Shown: positions 1 to 13,477 of the stretch, one piece after another
Numbering within the stretch: position 1 is the stretch's first letter
Layout: the number at the start of each line of letters is the position of its first letter
The notes under the pieces: model-generated
Told to the model about the DNA's origin: nothing
Seen by the model: only the letters and a program-made list of their open reading frames with translations
Databases searched by the model: none
Translations under genes and position numbers: made by a program
Assembly (NCBI GenBank): GCA_019693395.1
Contig: JAAMXP010000736.1
Coordinates: 1,373 to 59,630 of the forward strand
Reading direction: 5' to 3'
DNA: 58,258 nucleotides
Origin: Ettlia oleoabundans
Lineage: Eukaryota > Chlorophyta > Chlorophyceae > Chlamydomonadales

Positions 1-3000
1 CAGCTGTATCTCCTGCTGGTACCGCGCAATCAGGCTGGACTGGTCCATGATCTCGTTGCGCGCTACAGCAACCTCAATGCGCTTAGCCCTGCGCCGGTGC
101 TCGGGGAGGGAAGCACGAGGTTGAGATGTTGAAGTTGAAATGGGGAGGAATGAGAGTTTGCTAGACAGGGCAGCAAAGCAGCTAACTAAACCGCAACATT
201 GCTGTAATAGTCTTTCACCTGCTGGCAAACTTGAGTGTGTTGTGGGTCTCCTCTGCCTGTGTGGAGGCAGGAGTGATGGTACAAATGACGGCAATCCTTG
301 CGCCGCTACCTGCACATCACATAAATGAGCCCATTCCTCAACTGGCACCTGGCCCGCTGCCCAAGAGAGCGGGTAGTTAGCTGCGACAAACCCAGTGTAG
401 CCAGCTGCAGGCGTGCAGCAGACAAGAACCCAATGCCCCATCCCGCCCGGCCTCCAGTTCCCCACCATACCAGTAGCGCTGGGCCGCAGGCTGCCCCAAC
501 CCTTGCTCCCCGCTTGACACCCCTCCCTGACCCCAGCGCTGCATGGGCATGCCGCACCCGTGAGGGAGCCCTGCAGCAGGCGCGTGAGCTTTGAGTCCCT
601 GAAGGGTATGTGAGCCGCCTTGCCCTCGCTGAGCTTGTGTATGACGGTGCCCAGGGTGAGCAGGCTCTTGTTGATGAAGCTGCCCTCCATGCGCTGGCTG
701 CGGTTGATCTCAGCCTGCGGCACACAACTCCGATTGGACAGTCGATCAATAAGTTCGAGGGTGCGGGTCGCTTAGTGGAAGGCACGTGGCATTGCTAATA
801 CGCAAGAGACACGAGTGTGTGGAGAGCAATGAGAATATGAGTGGCTGTGTTCAAACTTGAGAGAGGGATAAGAAGGACAACGGTGAAAGGGCAACTGCGG
901 TATGGAGAGCGGGTGTGGGAGCAGGAGGGCACATGAGGGAGAGTGATATGCCGCAGGGTGTTTGAGTTCTCCAACGATCGCCTTTCCCACCTGCCTCTCA
1001 ATGATGTGCTGCGCTTCTTTGTCAACACGCTTCATACAAATGGCAGTAGCAACCCCATATGCAGCAAGCGCCCCCCGCCCACCCCCCGCCACCACTACAC
1101 ACTCACACACAGCAGCAGCAGCTCCGCACACCTTGGCAGATTCTGAGCCTGCCAAATCAATGAGGTTGAGGTACGAGAGTGTACGGCCCAGACGCAGGTT
1201 GGGGTCAGCCATGCCCTCGGCACGGTCTGCAGGTAGGCCCGGCAGGCTCATCTGGCGTGTTCAGGCATGGGCTAGCATTTGCAGATATAAGCAGCAATGG
1301 CTGAAGGTGCCCAAGAAAGAGGTGGAGTGATGTGGGCTGGGAGCGAGGGCTTGGGGTGCATGCAGTTTGAGTTCCCCTGACCCTTCTCAGCCGCCGTTCC
1401 GCCGACCTCCAGTTACTTTCACAGCGTCTCAACGCTTCGAGGTTTCACAGTTGTATGACTGTGCGGGAACGGGGGCCAGTTTAGAGATGATGAGCCACCT
1501 GGCCAGCCACCCACCGGATGCTTCGATGGTTATGCGTATGATTGTGTGGGAGCGGGAGGAGCCCTCATTGAAGGCGGTGGCGCTCGTCTGCGTGTTGCAT
1601 GGGGATGAGTCAGGCGACATGAGTGCAGCAAACAACTATCCGCCGATGCACTTGCGGGGTGATATGAAATAAAATTCGTGCAGCAAGCCTTCCGCCTCAT
1701 AAGATTAATCAGGATTGGACTAGAGCTTACACTATCAGCAATCCACACAGGCACAGCAACGGTGAGAGCCGCATCCTGCCGGCTATCACCACCCAGCTGC
1801 CATCCAGCAGAGCAACCCAGGCCACCTGGTCCCGGTCCACCCGCCTTCCGCACTCGACCAACTACTCATCCGTCCACTCACTCAGCCAATTTTGGTACAC
1901 CCACCCATGCGCCTACCTTACGTGCTTCGTTGCCTGCAGCAATGACCTGCAGCGCATGCTCGGCGCTGACCAGCGTCTCCTCCCGTATGCCGTCCACCTG
2001 CACTGACTGCCCCCTGCGCGTGTCCTCCCTGAGCTTGAGGTTGGTGCGGGAGGGGTCCAGCAGGTCATTCAGCACCTGAAAGTGAAGAGGGTGGTAGGCG
2101 GAATAGGAAAGCAGCACATGACAGGGAGAGGCAGGAGGCAGGCACCATAATGTGCACTTGTCCAAATGCTTCACCCCGTACTGCAAATGCGTGCACCAGG
2201 CTGATGCTGATGCTTCCTTTACATGCCAGCTTGTTGATACATGTCCCTTCTTTCCGCCACCAAAACATATCAACAAGCCCTCCAGTTGCGTTCATGCACC
2301 CAAAGCCTTCCCACCTCATTGTAAATTTCCATCATGGACAGCCGCAGCAGAAACTCCTTGCCCGGCGTGCGCGCTATGGTGCGGAACACCTCGGAAATGG
2401 CGTGCGGCACAATGCCCGCCACATCCCCACTCCCCATCATGGTGTGCGTCTTGCCGCTGCTTGTAACACCATCTACGGGCCGGGAGCACGGAGGTGGGGG
2501 GCAATGGTTCATGGGCAGCACCAGCAGCCAAACTGTGAAACCACAGGAGGCTCTTCCACGCTTTGCATTACAGCCCATCACTGCACTTGTGCTGAAACCA
2601 AGTGAAGCATGCCGCAGAACATGATCAGCTGGTGTGCACTCGGCATGGGGTACAGTACGGCGCATGCCACTGTTGAGGTCACTGCATACAGCCCAGCGTA
2701 GGCAAGCACAGTACAGCGAAGCGCAGCCCAGAGAGCGCAATGCAGCAGAGGCGATCGCACATGCAAAGACGGTTCCGTTGATTCCATCCAAGGCAGATTG
2801 GACGATAGGCGACGCCACCGTCTGGTAGACGGTGCGGTTGTCGGTTGTTGGCTGGAACACATGGTCGTATAGGAACTTGACCTGCACAGACAGAGGGTGA
2901 GGTGTTTGAAGCAGTGAGCCTGTGGGATTGAGGCAAACTAGATCACTTACGAAAGGTAGGTGGTGGTGAGATGTGCCATTTGAGAAGGTGCAGAGAAAGG

Positions 3001-3516
3001 CAACCACCAGAGCGCAATTGCAGGCGCAATGAAAAAGAGTACTGCAAGCCTCTCATGCTACAGCCTCAAACACCAACCCCAATTTTTCATCACCCACCTT
3101 CATGCCCACATCGTCCAGAATCCCCACAGCATTGCCATGGCACTCCCACACCTCGTGGTCGCCACGAGCACGCTCCTTTTCGCTGCGAACCGGGCGGAGA
3201 GCCTATGAGCAGGTGCACTGGGGCGGCGGGTGGAGCTGGCAGTTCACCAGGCACGGAGCCGCCGTGTGTAGGGCAGTATTGCCAGCCCAGAGGACTTCAC
3301 TGTCGCTGTTTCAATTGCTGTTATGTCCATACATGAAGCTACTGCGTAGGCCATTGTCCAACACAAACACAAAAACAAAGCCGCGCACAGCGACAGCACT
3401 GCTGGCGGCGGAGCAGCAGGCAACCGTGCGCACCTGAGGGGCCTGAAGCGCACGGCTACGCAGACCTTGTTTTTCTGGGTGCGGTCTATACCCTCGTACG
3501 GCGCCATCTGCGTCAT
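1..3516 (-). CDS. Kinesin-7 (CENP-E-like) motor protein, 3' end cut by window edge
   Basis: Plus-end microtubule motor of the kinesin-7 class, a family used in plants and algae for cell division and transport. Ten exons join in phase on the minus strand: 3434-3516, 3098-3182, 2761-2881, 2315-2472, 1917-2075, 1515-1587, 1132-1226, 558-714, 219-309 and 1-88, giving 370 residues before the window ends. The P-loop [11 protein letters not shown] (Lys about 104), switch [10 protein letters not shown] and switch II DLAGSE are all intact, followed by [23 protein letters not shown] and the neck [12 protein letters not shown], which resembles plant kinesin-7. The start is the first ATG after an in-frame non-ATG extension. 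The coiled-coil stalk and tail lie outside the window. The family call is strong; the cellular role is inferred. Confidence 0.93.
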
Positions 3517-3955
3517 TTTGCTTGGGTTCTCAGCAGAACCCACGCTCAACCGCCTGCTGGTGGGCGACCACAGGGCTCAGCACTGGTTGCAGAGATTGCC
3601 GACAGTGTGCCTATGAAGATTGCAGTTCGTGACGCCTTCTGCGGACTTCCAGGCCCAGAGCCGGCCGAAACGCGTCTCGCTTTGGAGCCCTCTCAGTATA
3701 TTGGTCAAGTTAAAGACACTGTAACATCTGCTGATAAGAATGGACCTCTTACAAGCACCTGCACCTCTCTCTAGCGCCTAAAAGCATTACAGCACTACAT
3801 AGGGTTTGCTTCGCTCTTGATCCGCGCCTGCGGCAGTGTCAAGCAGTCTGCACGCCCACAGCGCTGTTTCTAGCGCAGGCAGCGGCGGGACGAGGGGCTT
3901 GCCGCGGGCGGCTGATACTGCAAGCGCTGTGCCTGCCTGCTCAGCGATAGCAGTC
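3517..3955. promoter_or_regulatory. Divergent intergenic region, kinesin-7 / TCAIM-like gene
   Basis: This 439-base gap lies between two start codons pointing away from each other, so it must hold both promoters and both 5' UTRs. I saw no clear TATA box. An in-frame stop at 3818 upstream of the plus-strand gene supports translation starting at 3956 and not further upstream. I saw no other gene here. Confidence 0.55.
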
Positions 3956-6900
3956 ATGGATCCCGCGACAGAACGCAAGTATGTGCGCCAGATAGTGCGT
4001 CAGGTGCACCCCGACCTGTTTGCTGCCTACCCCTACGAGCGCGCCAAAAACTCGGAGGCTTTGAAGGTGGGAAACCCGGAGGCGGCGTCATGCCATGCTG
4101 CCAAGCCATGGGTCAGCGGGTGTTGAGGCAGGCCAGCAAGCGTTGCCCTTGCGCGACGCCCGCCGTGGACGAGAGTTTTAAGCACCAGCGGCAAGACGTA
4201 CGCCTGTCAGCGCTCCAGATCTTGCAAACCAGCGTTGTTTCAAAGGGTAGTTTTGGGCACCTGCAGCAAGCTGCTCCCACATGCCTCTTTGCTTTGCTTT
4301 AATCATCCACCACCACCACCTATCTTGCGAGCTGCCGCTTCCCTGCATTGCCAACCCGCCTGGCGCAGGCCCTCAACGTCTATGCCGACCAGCTGTCCCA
4401 GGGGCTGCACCCACAGGCAGCACAGCTCACCTTTTACGTGCGGCAAGGGGAGTTGGAGGGCCTGGGTGAGGTGCGTTGATCCCGGGGGCGTGCCGACAAG
4501 CAAGCCACAGGAAGGGTCGTCCAACCGGCGTCGTGTACAGTCTCTGAGCCACACAACCCCTGCCAAGTTCCTCCTGCTCCCGCTGAGCGCCAATGCCGCT
4601 GTCCCTTTTTGCACTTGTTCCACCGATTCCAGGTGTCGGCTGAGCTTCCCTCCTACGGCTCCCTGGGCCCGCTGTTCTACGCGTTTGGGCTGATCAGCGA
4701 GGAGGAGCTGAAGCAGGGAGCGGGCGCTGTGGGCGGCAGATGTGCGTGGTGTAGTGATCGGGATGCATATTGAACGGCAAAGGAACAGCCAGCAAGTTTG
4801 TTTCAAGCCGGCTGCTGGTGTGCAGCCTTGCTTGATTCTCCCGTATCTGGCTGCTGTGCCATGTTTGCTGAGTTGCCACTTGCACGCGTTCTGCATACTC
4901 TCAACGCTTTTGTCTGTCGCGTCGCTCCCCTTTATAACTCTTCTGCAGCCGGGGAAGATCGCGACCTGGCCGCCTGGCTGCGCGAGACTGTGACTGAGGC
5001 TGTACGTACCGCCGATCAGCACGACTCCCTCAAGCGCATGATAAGGGAGCTGCGAGTGGCGGTGCAGGACAAGTTCCGCATTGCGGCAGTACAGGTGGGC
5101 TGGGTGATGTGGCGCTACGAGTGGGTAGTGGGATGTTCAGTTGGGATGTAGGGCGAAGGGGGCAGTGCTGGATAGTCGTGGCTTGGCAAACCACCGGCAC
5201 ACGTTGTTCTGCTGGTTGTGGTGCTGTTGAAGGTGCAGCGCCACCTGGCTGGCTCATGGTATCCCTGCCACCCTTTGCCATCTTGTATCTATCAGCACGC
5301 AGCGTTGTTAAAGCTTTGATTGCCCACAGACTGCGTCTTGTCTCCCACACATGTGCACGCCCCTTTGCACCGCCCCAGCAACACGCCATGTCGTGCCGTG
5401 AAAGCACACCGTAACCCATTCTGCCGCAGGTGGGTGGCGAGTTTGCTGTGAGCACTTCTGAGCAGCAGCGTCAGATTGAGGCGCTGAAGGTGCTGGAGAG
5501 CAGCCTGGCAACCATCACTGCCGACGACCCGCGCATGTTTGAGGGGCTGACCATCAGGTGCATAGGCATAAGGAGGTGCAGCACACGCCCCTCTGCTCAC
5601 TAAGTCGCTGCCCTTGTCACGTTTCCGCATGCCGCCAGTGAGGCCACTACCTCTCTGCACTTGACACCTCCCTGCATGGCCACACATGTAACTGCTTACC
5701 TACTCTTGCCTTGCCAAACCATCCAGCCACCCGACTCTGTCGTGTAATGTGGCCCCTCCGTCCCACACAGGCTCTACCACCCTGACAGCCGCCCGCTGGG
5801 CACAATGTCCTACGTGGACTGGAATGGAACCTACAACCAGCGCACACAGCCCATTGCCTCGCATGTCGCGGGTGAGCCACCCATATGTGCTGCGGCTATT
5901 CATATCTCATGATGCAATGCTGTGGGCGCTCCCAACCGAACCTCCTGCTTGGCTGGCTTTCGCCAGCTGCGCCGTTCATGCGGGCCAGCTTTGAGACCCT
6001 GCAATGCCCTGCATTTGTTTCCTTCGCTGCCCCAAGGTTGTGTCACACCTGGCATGCACCTGTTGGTTGTGTCGCTCCTTCTTTCTGCGGCACTCCTGCC
6101 GTTGCTTCGTGACTACGACTGCTTTGGTCTGGCACACCAGCATGAGGCAAGGATGGTGCCCAAAGTCTTGGTTCTTTCTTTGCTGTGTGTCTTCCCCCTC
6201 CGTGCAGACAACGGTGTGGTGCATGTGGTGGCAGATGAGCAGGCGATGGTGGAGTCGCTGCCGCGCCTGGACCTCTCACGTGCCCGCCTCCTATCCAAGC
6301 TGGGCTCCTTCTGGCTGCAGCGCAGCAGGTGGGGGTGGGGGTGGGGCATTCTCGCAACCCTGCTGTGGGTGTGGCTGAGGCCAGGAGGATGTAAGCGAGC
6401 CAGACAGACACAAACGGATAGCTTGCGCTGGGCACAACATGCGGGTGCCCTCCCTTTTACGTTAGGTGGACCTAGGGCACTGGCGCTGTTATTTGTGACC
6501 CTGAGTGCTGTTGTTGTGCCTGCAGGGATCTGTCCGCCGTGCTGCAGCAGCTGCTGGGTGTGCAGGCGGTGTGGTGCGACACACGAAGGTGGGTGCAGCA
6601 GGCAGCTTTTTGACACCTACTGCTGCTGAGTTTTCCGTGGCTCTCTTATGCGCATGGAAAAGCAGTGCGACTCCGCAGGTGCCAGTGGGGGTGGGTGTTG
6701 GCACTCCGCAGTGGGCCTGTTGAAACAATCTGCTTCTGGTTGGGCTCTCACACACCTCAATCCGGTGATTCCATCCATGGGCTTGCCTGCAGTGAGGACA
6801 GCAGCCAGCAGTTTGTGCTGTGGGCGGGTGCGGTGCTGGAGGAGCGGCAGCGCTTTGAGGCCTCGCTGCAGGGCCGCCAGTTTGCCTTCAGCCTGCTGGC

Positions 6901-8720
6901 GCACAGCGACCAGAGCAGCCCCATGCTGGACTTCCTGGCCTCAAGCTCAGTGCTGCAGGTGGGGCTGGGGTGGGTGGGTGGCTGGGGGTGGGCACATGTG
7001 CAGGTGTGATTTTGTGTTGTCTGTGGGATCGGATGTCGGTGTAATGTGTTGTAAGTTTGCAGATGGGGAAAATGGTATGGCTTTCCAGCCTTTGTGGGTA
7101 GGGTTGAAGTGTATGCATGTGCAGGCGACTGTGCGTTATGACAGCAAACACGTGGGATTTTGGCAGCATGCGTTGCTACAGGGCCTGCTTCAGATTGCTG
7201 TTGTCCATGCTCCCACTGTGTTTGCCTGCCTGCCTGGCTGGGCGCAGGTGCGGTGCGACTGCCCCCCCTCCCACCTCCTCGACTTCCTCTGCTCTTCAGC
7301 CGGCATCAGCGCAAACGAGACGGCAGCACAGGTGGGCACCTGCCAGCTTAGCTCCACGCGTGCTCAGAGCCAGGCCCCATTAGCCCCGCTCCCTCCCCCC
7401 TGCCACCTACCACATGGGGATCACACTGCCGCTACCCTGCCGCCCATCAGCCCTGCCCCGCACCTCACCTGCATTGTTAAAATCTTGCTCATGCCCTGCT
7501 TGCCCCGCCTGCCCCTCAACCATACCCATACCCCAACCGTGTGTGAGCCTGCCTGCAGGTTGCGGGTAGCCGCGAGGAGGAGGAGCAGCTGTTGGCGTCG
7601 GTGCGGGAGGCGCTGGGGGCCAAGCACGTCATTCGGGTCTGCTCGTCATACAACCAGGTGCACAGTAGGGGGGGTTGCTGTTAAAGGGCTTGGTTTGGGG
7701 GCCATTGGTTGGTTGGGGGCTGCCTGCACGGGTGTGGTAGGCCTGCATAAAGCCCCTGCTGGGTAGCGCTTGTCTCACTCTGAGGTGAAGCTTTGTTGGC
7801 CGTGTGACTTGTGGTCAGGGAGCAGGCCTGACTGTGCTCGCTGCCCTACCACTCACATCCCATCCATCTTGCCCCGCCCCTGGCTGGCACCTTTCCGCCA
7901 ACGCAACAATCCATGCCCCCAAGCGACCCAACCCGCCTGCCTGTGTATGGCGGCCCACCATCATCCACCGCACGTGCTGCAGGACAAGGTGCTGAGTGCA
8001 GCGCGGCGTCTGCTGGAGTGCGCCCCCGCCATCCGCTCGGCGGGTGTGGACCTGTCTGGTGCCAGCCTGGCCATTGACGATTGCTACGAACTCTGGGACT
8101 CGGGTGGGTGGCTGGCTTGGCTGGAAGGGTTGTTTTTGGGGAATGGAGCTGCTGAGGTGCGTCATTGTGCGACAAGCCTGCAAACCACCCATTGATCCCC
8201 ATCGCTCTTCCCCCTTGCAGGCTTCATCTCCATCCCACACGACTTCAGCATCTCAGACCTGCAGCCCAGGCTGCAAGCACTGCTGAGCAGCGGCTCAGCC
8301 GGCGCTAACGGCAGTGGGGGTAGAGGCTACAACGGCGCACGCGTTGATGGTGCAGGCACAAACGGCGCCGGATACTACGGTTCCGCCGCCTTCGCTGCTG
8401 GTGCTCACAATGCAGGCAGCTATGAGGGGATAGGCTATGAGGGGATGTCGGCGGCACCTGGCGCCAATGGCGATGTGTATGGAGGTAACGGCTATCACAG
8501 CAGCGCAAAGGAGGAAGCGGCAGCGGCGGGCCAGTATGCGGGTCAGTTTGGCGGCCCTGTGCGTGCGGCAGGCGCAAGCCGGGCTGCGCACTCTGCCGCA
8601 GGTGCCGCGCTGTGCGGGCGCCAGCTGCAGATGCGGCGGCCGGCGATTCAGCAGCAGCGACAGCTTGCTGGCCTGGGCCCGCAGGTTCGCCGGCCCATGC
8701 TGAGCCTCCGATTGCTGTGA
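3956..8720 (+). CDS. TCAIM-like protein (DUF4460 + DUF4461)
   Basis: Homologue of the animal mitochondrial protein TCAIM; its molecular activity is not established. Thirteen exons keep perfect phase: 3956-4066, 4369-4470, 4633-4741, 4949-5094, 5430-5557, 5771-5871, 6208-6328, 6526-6588, 6793-6958, 7248-7331, 7559-7657, 7983-8103 and 8221-8720, giving 616 residues. The N-terminus carries the DUF4460 J-like signature (VRQVHPDLFAAYP, then ERAKNSEALK), followed by the DUF4461 pattern (LTFYVRQGE, then PLFYAFGLIS). The last exon adds a Gly/Asn/Tyr/Ala-rich tail of about 100 residues after the conserved FISIPHDFSISDLQPRL. No clear targeting peptide is visible at this start, so an upstream exon could be missing. 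Confidence 0.82.
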
Positions 8721-10427
8721 TGTGCCTTTTTCACCCCCGTGGCGTAATCTTTGAGTCCTGCAAAGTCATTATTTGCCAGTCGCAGCAAAGGTCCCGGTCG
8801 CCTGCCTCATTGGCGGGTCGTCCTGCCGTTCTTCCCCTTGCCACCTCTCGCGGGCTGGCTGTCTGTCCCTTTCCCTGTACCAGTGCATGCTCTGCCGCTT
8901 CAACACCTCACCCGAGCCCTGTGCACATCAATTGAGCCCTGGAGTCCAAACGAACCCCTCAATGTTCCTGACGCCTGGAAACTTCGTGTGCTGTATGCCC
9001 AAACCCTGTACCCCGCAGCGTGTTTTGTTGTCGTATGTTGAACAGCTTAATCTGTGGGCCTGCGCCACCTGCGGCTTTCGGCTGTCCACAGCTGCCCGCC
9101 TCATGTGCGCTGGCTCTATTTGTTTCCCGTTCTGTGCTGCTGCAACGTGCCGTTCATTTCATACTTTACCAACTTGCTGGCTGCATGGCCATCACTCCCT
9201 CTATAGGCCACTCCATCCCAAGCCTGGCATCTACTAACTGTGTTCCCGCTTGCTCAACCTTGGTTGCATTGCTTTTGGAAGTCCTTTACACGCTCCAAGT
9301 GCGTAGCAGAGGCTCACACTGTATATAGTAGTAGTGTACATAATGTGTGCAAGCAAACTATCAGGAAGGCGCTCAGGTATCGGGAAAAGGCAGCTGAGCT
9401 CTCGTAGCACAAAGGAATAAAAGGAGGCAGATGAGGTCAGGGTATAGAGGTAAGCTGGGGCACGGCAAGGCAGGTGCCAGGGGTTGTGCATGAGGCAGAA
9501 GGCAGCCTTGCAGGCAGCAGCAGGCGTGCGCGCGTGCGGTCAGTTGTCAGGATGGCGCTATAGCCAAAGGTCGGTCAAAAGAGGTCCAAAGGATATCACT
9601 CTGAAAGATCACGGCCCAGTGTGTGGTGAGAGGAGTCAAAGAGGGTACAAGTCGGTCTGTTAGGGGAGATGTTTTGTGCAACAATCGAGAGGAAGTGGCT
9701 GGCAAATCCAGGCAGGGGTTGGCCGTGGGAATGTGCTGTAATGAGCAATTCCAGAGCCACGACCACCTGCCACCCATGCATTAGACCGGGAAAACCCAAA
9801 TATGCAGCAGACCAGAATATATGCCCATGCGTAGGAGGAGAGAGGTTTAATGCGCCAGAAATGGCCCCATGCAAGTACTTATTGTTAGCGGGAAAGGAAG
9901 GAAGGAAGGTGGCAAGAGTTTGATGGCAAAACGCCGGGAAGGGAGATACACGGGCACAAGATGATGATTATGCAAAACTGGCCAACTTGCTGCCCCGTGT
10001 ATGTGGATTGCAGTGGCGTGGTGGAGTGGGCAATTATTCACTGAAGAACCCAAAATGCGGGAGAGCAGGGAGGAAGGAGGGAGGAGAGGGTTGCGGAAAC
10101 CAGAGGACCCCAATGCGGGAGAGGCTGCCATGCGGCAAAGGAGGAAAACAAGAGGCAAGAAATAATCAAAGTGCCCAAAAGAATAACAAGCGGGGGAGCA
10201 GACGACTACTGCTACTACTGCCCCGGAGTGCAGGTACACTGGCTTGAAAGTGGCAGCCAGGAGGCAGGCAAGCAGCGCTGCAGCAACCCCGCTGCCAGCA
10301 CCATAGCATTATTAGGCTATTAGTCAGGAATTTGGGTTTGCAGCTGTGGCACGTACGCGAGGGTGTCATGGTGCGGGTGGTCATGAAAAAATATCATGTG
10401 TGCGAGGGCAACGGGGGCGCCGCCATA
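8721..10427. other. Convergent 3' flanks without a recognised gene
   Basis: About 1.7 kb between the stop of the TCAIM-like gene and the stop of the minus-strand BACK-domain gene. It probably holds two 3' UTRs. The reading frames in it have no family motif and no ordered splice sites. A TTACA (TGTAA on the minus strand) near 9283-9289 could end the minus-strand transcript, which would give it a 3' UTR of about 1.1 kb. A short GGAA repeat lies near 9891-9907. Confidence 0.5.
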
Positions 10428-13240
10428 TCAGTCAAACCGCAGGCGCTTGCGGCTCTCCCAGCCCCCCACCTGGGGCTCTGCAGTGGCAGCAACGGCTGTT
10501 GCCGCTGCGGTTTGCACGAGGTCCCGCAGGGTGGCACGGCTGGGTGACATGAGCATCTCCAGCGAAACGCCGCCAAACACCACATCGCCATTGCCGGCGC
10601 CGCGAGCGCCCTGCACGCCAGCTGCTTGTGCTTGCTCTGGTTCATCAGCCACCTTGCTCTGCAGGTCCTCGCCGCCGCCTGCACCAGCCATGTCAAACAA
10701 AGTGCGGCGGCTGCCCACGCGCGTGCCCACGCCAAAGTGCCGCACGCGCTGTGCAGGCTGCACCGGCGCTGCGGCAGTGGAGTGTGCTGCCACAGTGGGT
10801 GTGGGTGCATCTGTGAGTGGCAGTGGTGAGGCGGGAGCAAGGCGCGCCACGCTGCCAGGGGCCTGGGGCTGTTCAACTGCCGTAGAGGAGGAGGGGCAGC
10901 AGCTCTGCACAGACAGGCGGTGCATGCCAGCCTCCGCCTCTGCCTGCGCTGCCAGCTCCTGCTGCTGCCGCCGCTGCTTGCGGTGGCGAGCAAAGGCGCA
11001 CACCGCCGCCTCAAACACCGAGGAGTGCTGGCCGGCATGCTCTGCCAGCCCACACTGCAGCCGCCGCTGGTGCTCCCGCACGGGTGCCGCAGCAGCATCA
11101 GCCTCCTCCTCCTGATCCTCAGCATCAGCACCCTCCTGGCTGCTGGCACGCTGGCAGCGACGGCGGCAGGCTGTTGTGCGCATGCCCAGTGGGCAGTCCA
11201 GGGTCATCCCCATCACCAGGTGCATGTACACCTGGGCCACCAGCATGTTGGCCTGGCGGTCACTGGCAACCTGCAGGCACAGCAGGTGGTACGCTGGCTG
11301 TGAGAAAGGTGGCGCGACTTGGCAAGCAGATGTGTGACCGGACACGAGCAGGGAGGTGGTGGACAGAAGCCGTGGAAACCTCGTGCAGGGTGTTATGCAG
11401 GAGCGAACCTAGAGGCGCTGCATGTTTGGCCCACACACCAGCGGCGAAGCAAGAGTGCCCAGGCAAGGAGCGTAGAAGTGGCCCCCTCCTTNNNNNNNNN
11501 NCCCCCCCCCCAAAAAGTTGAATGCACCCTTGACATCGTTTGTCTGTGTCTCACCAGCGGGTGTCCGTCCATGATGTAAAGCTCAGGCACCGACATGCAG
11601 CCCAGACGCACACAGCGCGCCAGGCGGGCGGCAAAGCGGGGCTTGCGAGTCTTTGGGGCATACTCGGTCCATGCAGCAAGCGCACGGAACACCTCCAGCT
11701 CACTGCCCACCTGCAGAGACAGTATAACAGTCAATTACAACAGTATTACAGCGAAGCAGGGAGGGGGTGCAAAGAGCAGGGTGCTCAAAAGGTGGCCGAG
11801 CAGAGGTGGCATCCTAGAGCTTGTTGATCTGGACAGCGAATGCCCATGGCATGCACCGGCAGGTGGCGCCAAGGTGGGTGTCTGCCCAGCCTGCCACATG
11901 CCACACCCCCCACCCAACCTGCACCCCCACCTTGAGGCTGTCGCTGCAGAGCAGGCGCATGAGCTGCTCCTCCTCCATGGTCAGCAGCCCGTTGGCGTCC
12001 TGCTGGGCAGCCACCGAAAAGCTGCTCAACGCCAGGGCTCGTGCACGGCGGCGCAGAGGCCCGCAACCGCAGCTGGCCGCCACATTGAAGAGACTGAGGC
12101 AGTTGTGGGTGCCCACCACGTCCAGCAACGCAGCAGTGATCAGCTCCACCGCCTGGGCAGCCTGCGGCGGTTTTGGGTACGCCTCTGCTCAAATGTACAG
12201 TTTCTAAGGTTTTATAGGGGGGCTGCGTTCCAGTTGGCGTGGACGATTTGGTGGACTACAATAGAGCAGCTTGACCTGCACTGCTCCACTCAAACAGCAG
12301 GCCCTCCACAAACTTTCTGCTCCACCGTGCGCACCTCCGGCAGCGTGGCCAAGTAGACGCACTCAGTCAAGCCCTGGTGGAGGCTGCCCTCCCCGAAAAC
12401 CGCACGCTGCAGGTGCTGCAGCACCTCTAGCCCCTCCTCTGTGGGCTGGCAGGTGAACTGGTGCTCCGGGGCATCCAGGTCCTGCAAGGCGGTGGCGCGC
12501 GAGGCGGGAGGGGCGGCAGGAGATGTTGGTCGTGTGTCTCTCAGGGCTGTTTCTTGCATTGCATACGTTAACATCGACTGTGGTGGTGGAAGATCCGTCA
12601 AAAGTAATCGGGATCAATCCTGAGGGGCCTGCAAGACCTTGGCGAGCGAGCGTGGTGCGGCAGCCACACACTCCGTTGTTAACTTGCAGGTGGCCGTGTG
12701 CGCACCTTCAGGAGAAGCCTGGCCACTAGCGCCGTGCAACTGCTCACGCACTTTTCAGGAAGGATTTCACTGGGAATGCCTGCGGAAGGCGTAGGGACAG
12801 GTGGGGGCAGAGTTTGTGGGAAGTGAGATGGTGATTGTCGTGCGCGCGGCGGGAGCGGCTGCTGTTGCAGTCGGGCCCTTGAAACAGAGCCCCCGCCGCG
12901 GCTTACAGCAAGTACGAGACGGCCGGTCGCATGGCCGACGGCCTGGGCGAGCCAGCGGCTGGAGAAGACGAAAGGGACGAGAGGGTGATTGTTAGCATCA
13001 AGGAGCAAGTCACCCACCTGCCCCTAGGCTCCGTTTTACGTTGTACAGGGTGCTCTTTGAAGCAAACCGCACCAGCGCCGCGCCCAGCTCGCGGCAGCGG
13101 TATAGCGCACGCACAAAGGCAAGGCCAGGATGATCCTCTGGCACAGCGTCTGTTCTCCAGGTCATGCTGGTGCGGCAGTTGAGCATATGGGCAGCGTCGC
13201 GTCGTGGGTTTAGGGCTGGATGGGAGTCGGACGAACGCAT
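10428..13240 (-). CDS. BACK-domain (BTB-type) protein
   Basis: Probably a substrate adaptor of Cullin-3 type ubiquitin ligases, by family only. Seven exons: 13018-13240, 12907-12958, 12706-12769, 12335-12481, 11931-12161, 11555-11710 and 10428-11270, giving 571 residues in unbroken phase. The best match to a BACK domain is residues about 180-290: helix pairs ending in LEVFRALAAWTEYAP, then RFAARLARCVRLGCMSVPEL and a following PLV. The N-terminal part is where a BTB fold should be, but it is short and not clearly recognisable, so an upstream exon may be missing or the BTB may be diverged. The C-terminal 200 residues are Ala/Gln-rich and poorly conserved. The intron between 11270 and 11555 contains a 10-base assembly gap. 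It is head to head with Cwc15. Confidence 0.66.
11492..11501. other. Assembly gap (10 N) next to poly-C
   Basis: Ten N are followed directly by about ten C. The gap lies inside an intron of the BACK-domain gene and does not affect the predicted protein. It is probably a homopolymer that stopped sequencing, so its true length is unknown. Confidence 0.98.
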
Positions 13241-13477
13241 ATGCCGCCTCCGGAAGCGGTACGCCGGTTAATGTACTGCCATGGAAGGCCCCCTCCTTGT
13301 CGGGTGGGTTCTGGTGCAAATAAGGTGGTTAGCATACCATTTGAAACTTTTCGCAGGGACGAGGAGTCTCGTGAAGGCCCCACAGCAGTCGATCGCGAGC
13401 TGTGGCGAGTCTTTACCGAGGCAGCGCAGGGGTTAAAGCCGTAAAATCCTACTAAAGGCTTGTAGGAGCTAGAAGGG
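13241..13477. promoter_or_regulatory. Short divergent promoter region, BACK protein / Cwc15
   Basis: 237 bases between the presumed start of the minus-strand BACK-domain gene and the ATG of Cwc15. A plus-strand frame in it looks slightly protein-like but has no family match and ends 34 bases before the Cwc15 start. Confidence 0.5.

Noticed and set aside
13220..13444. Plus-strand frame just before Cwc15
   Set aside because: It has a stop before the Cwc15 ATG, no splice link and no recognised motif; more likely promoter sequence.
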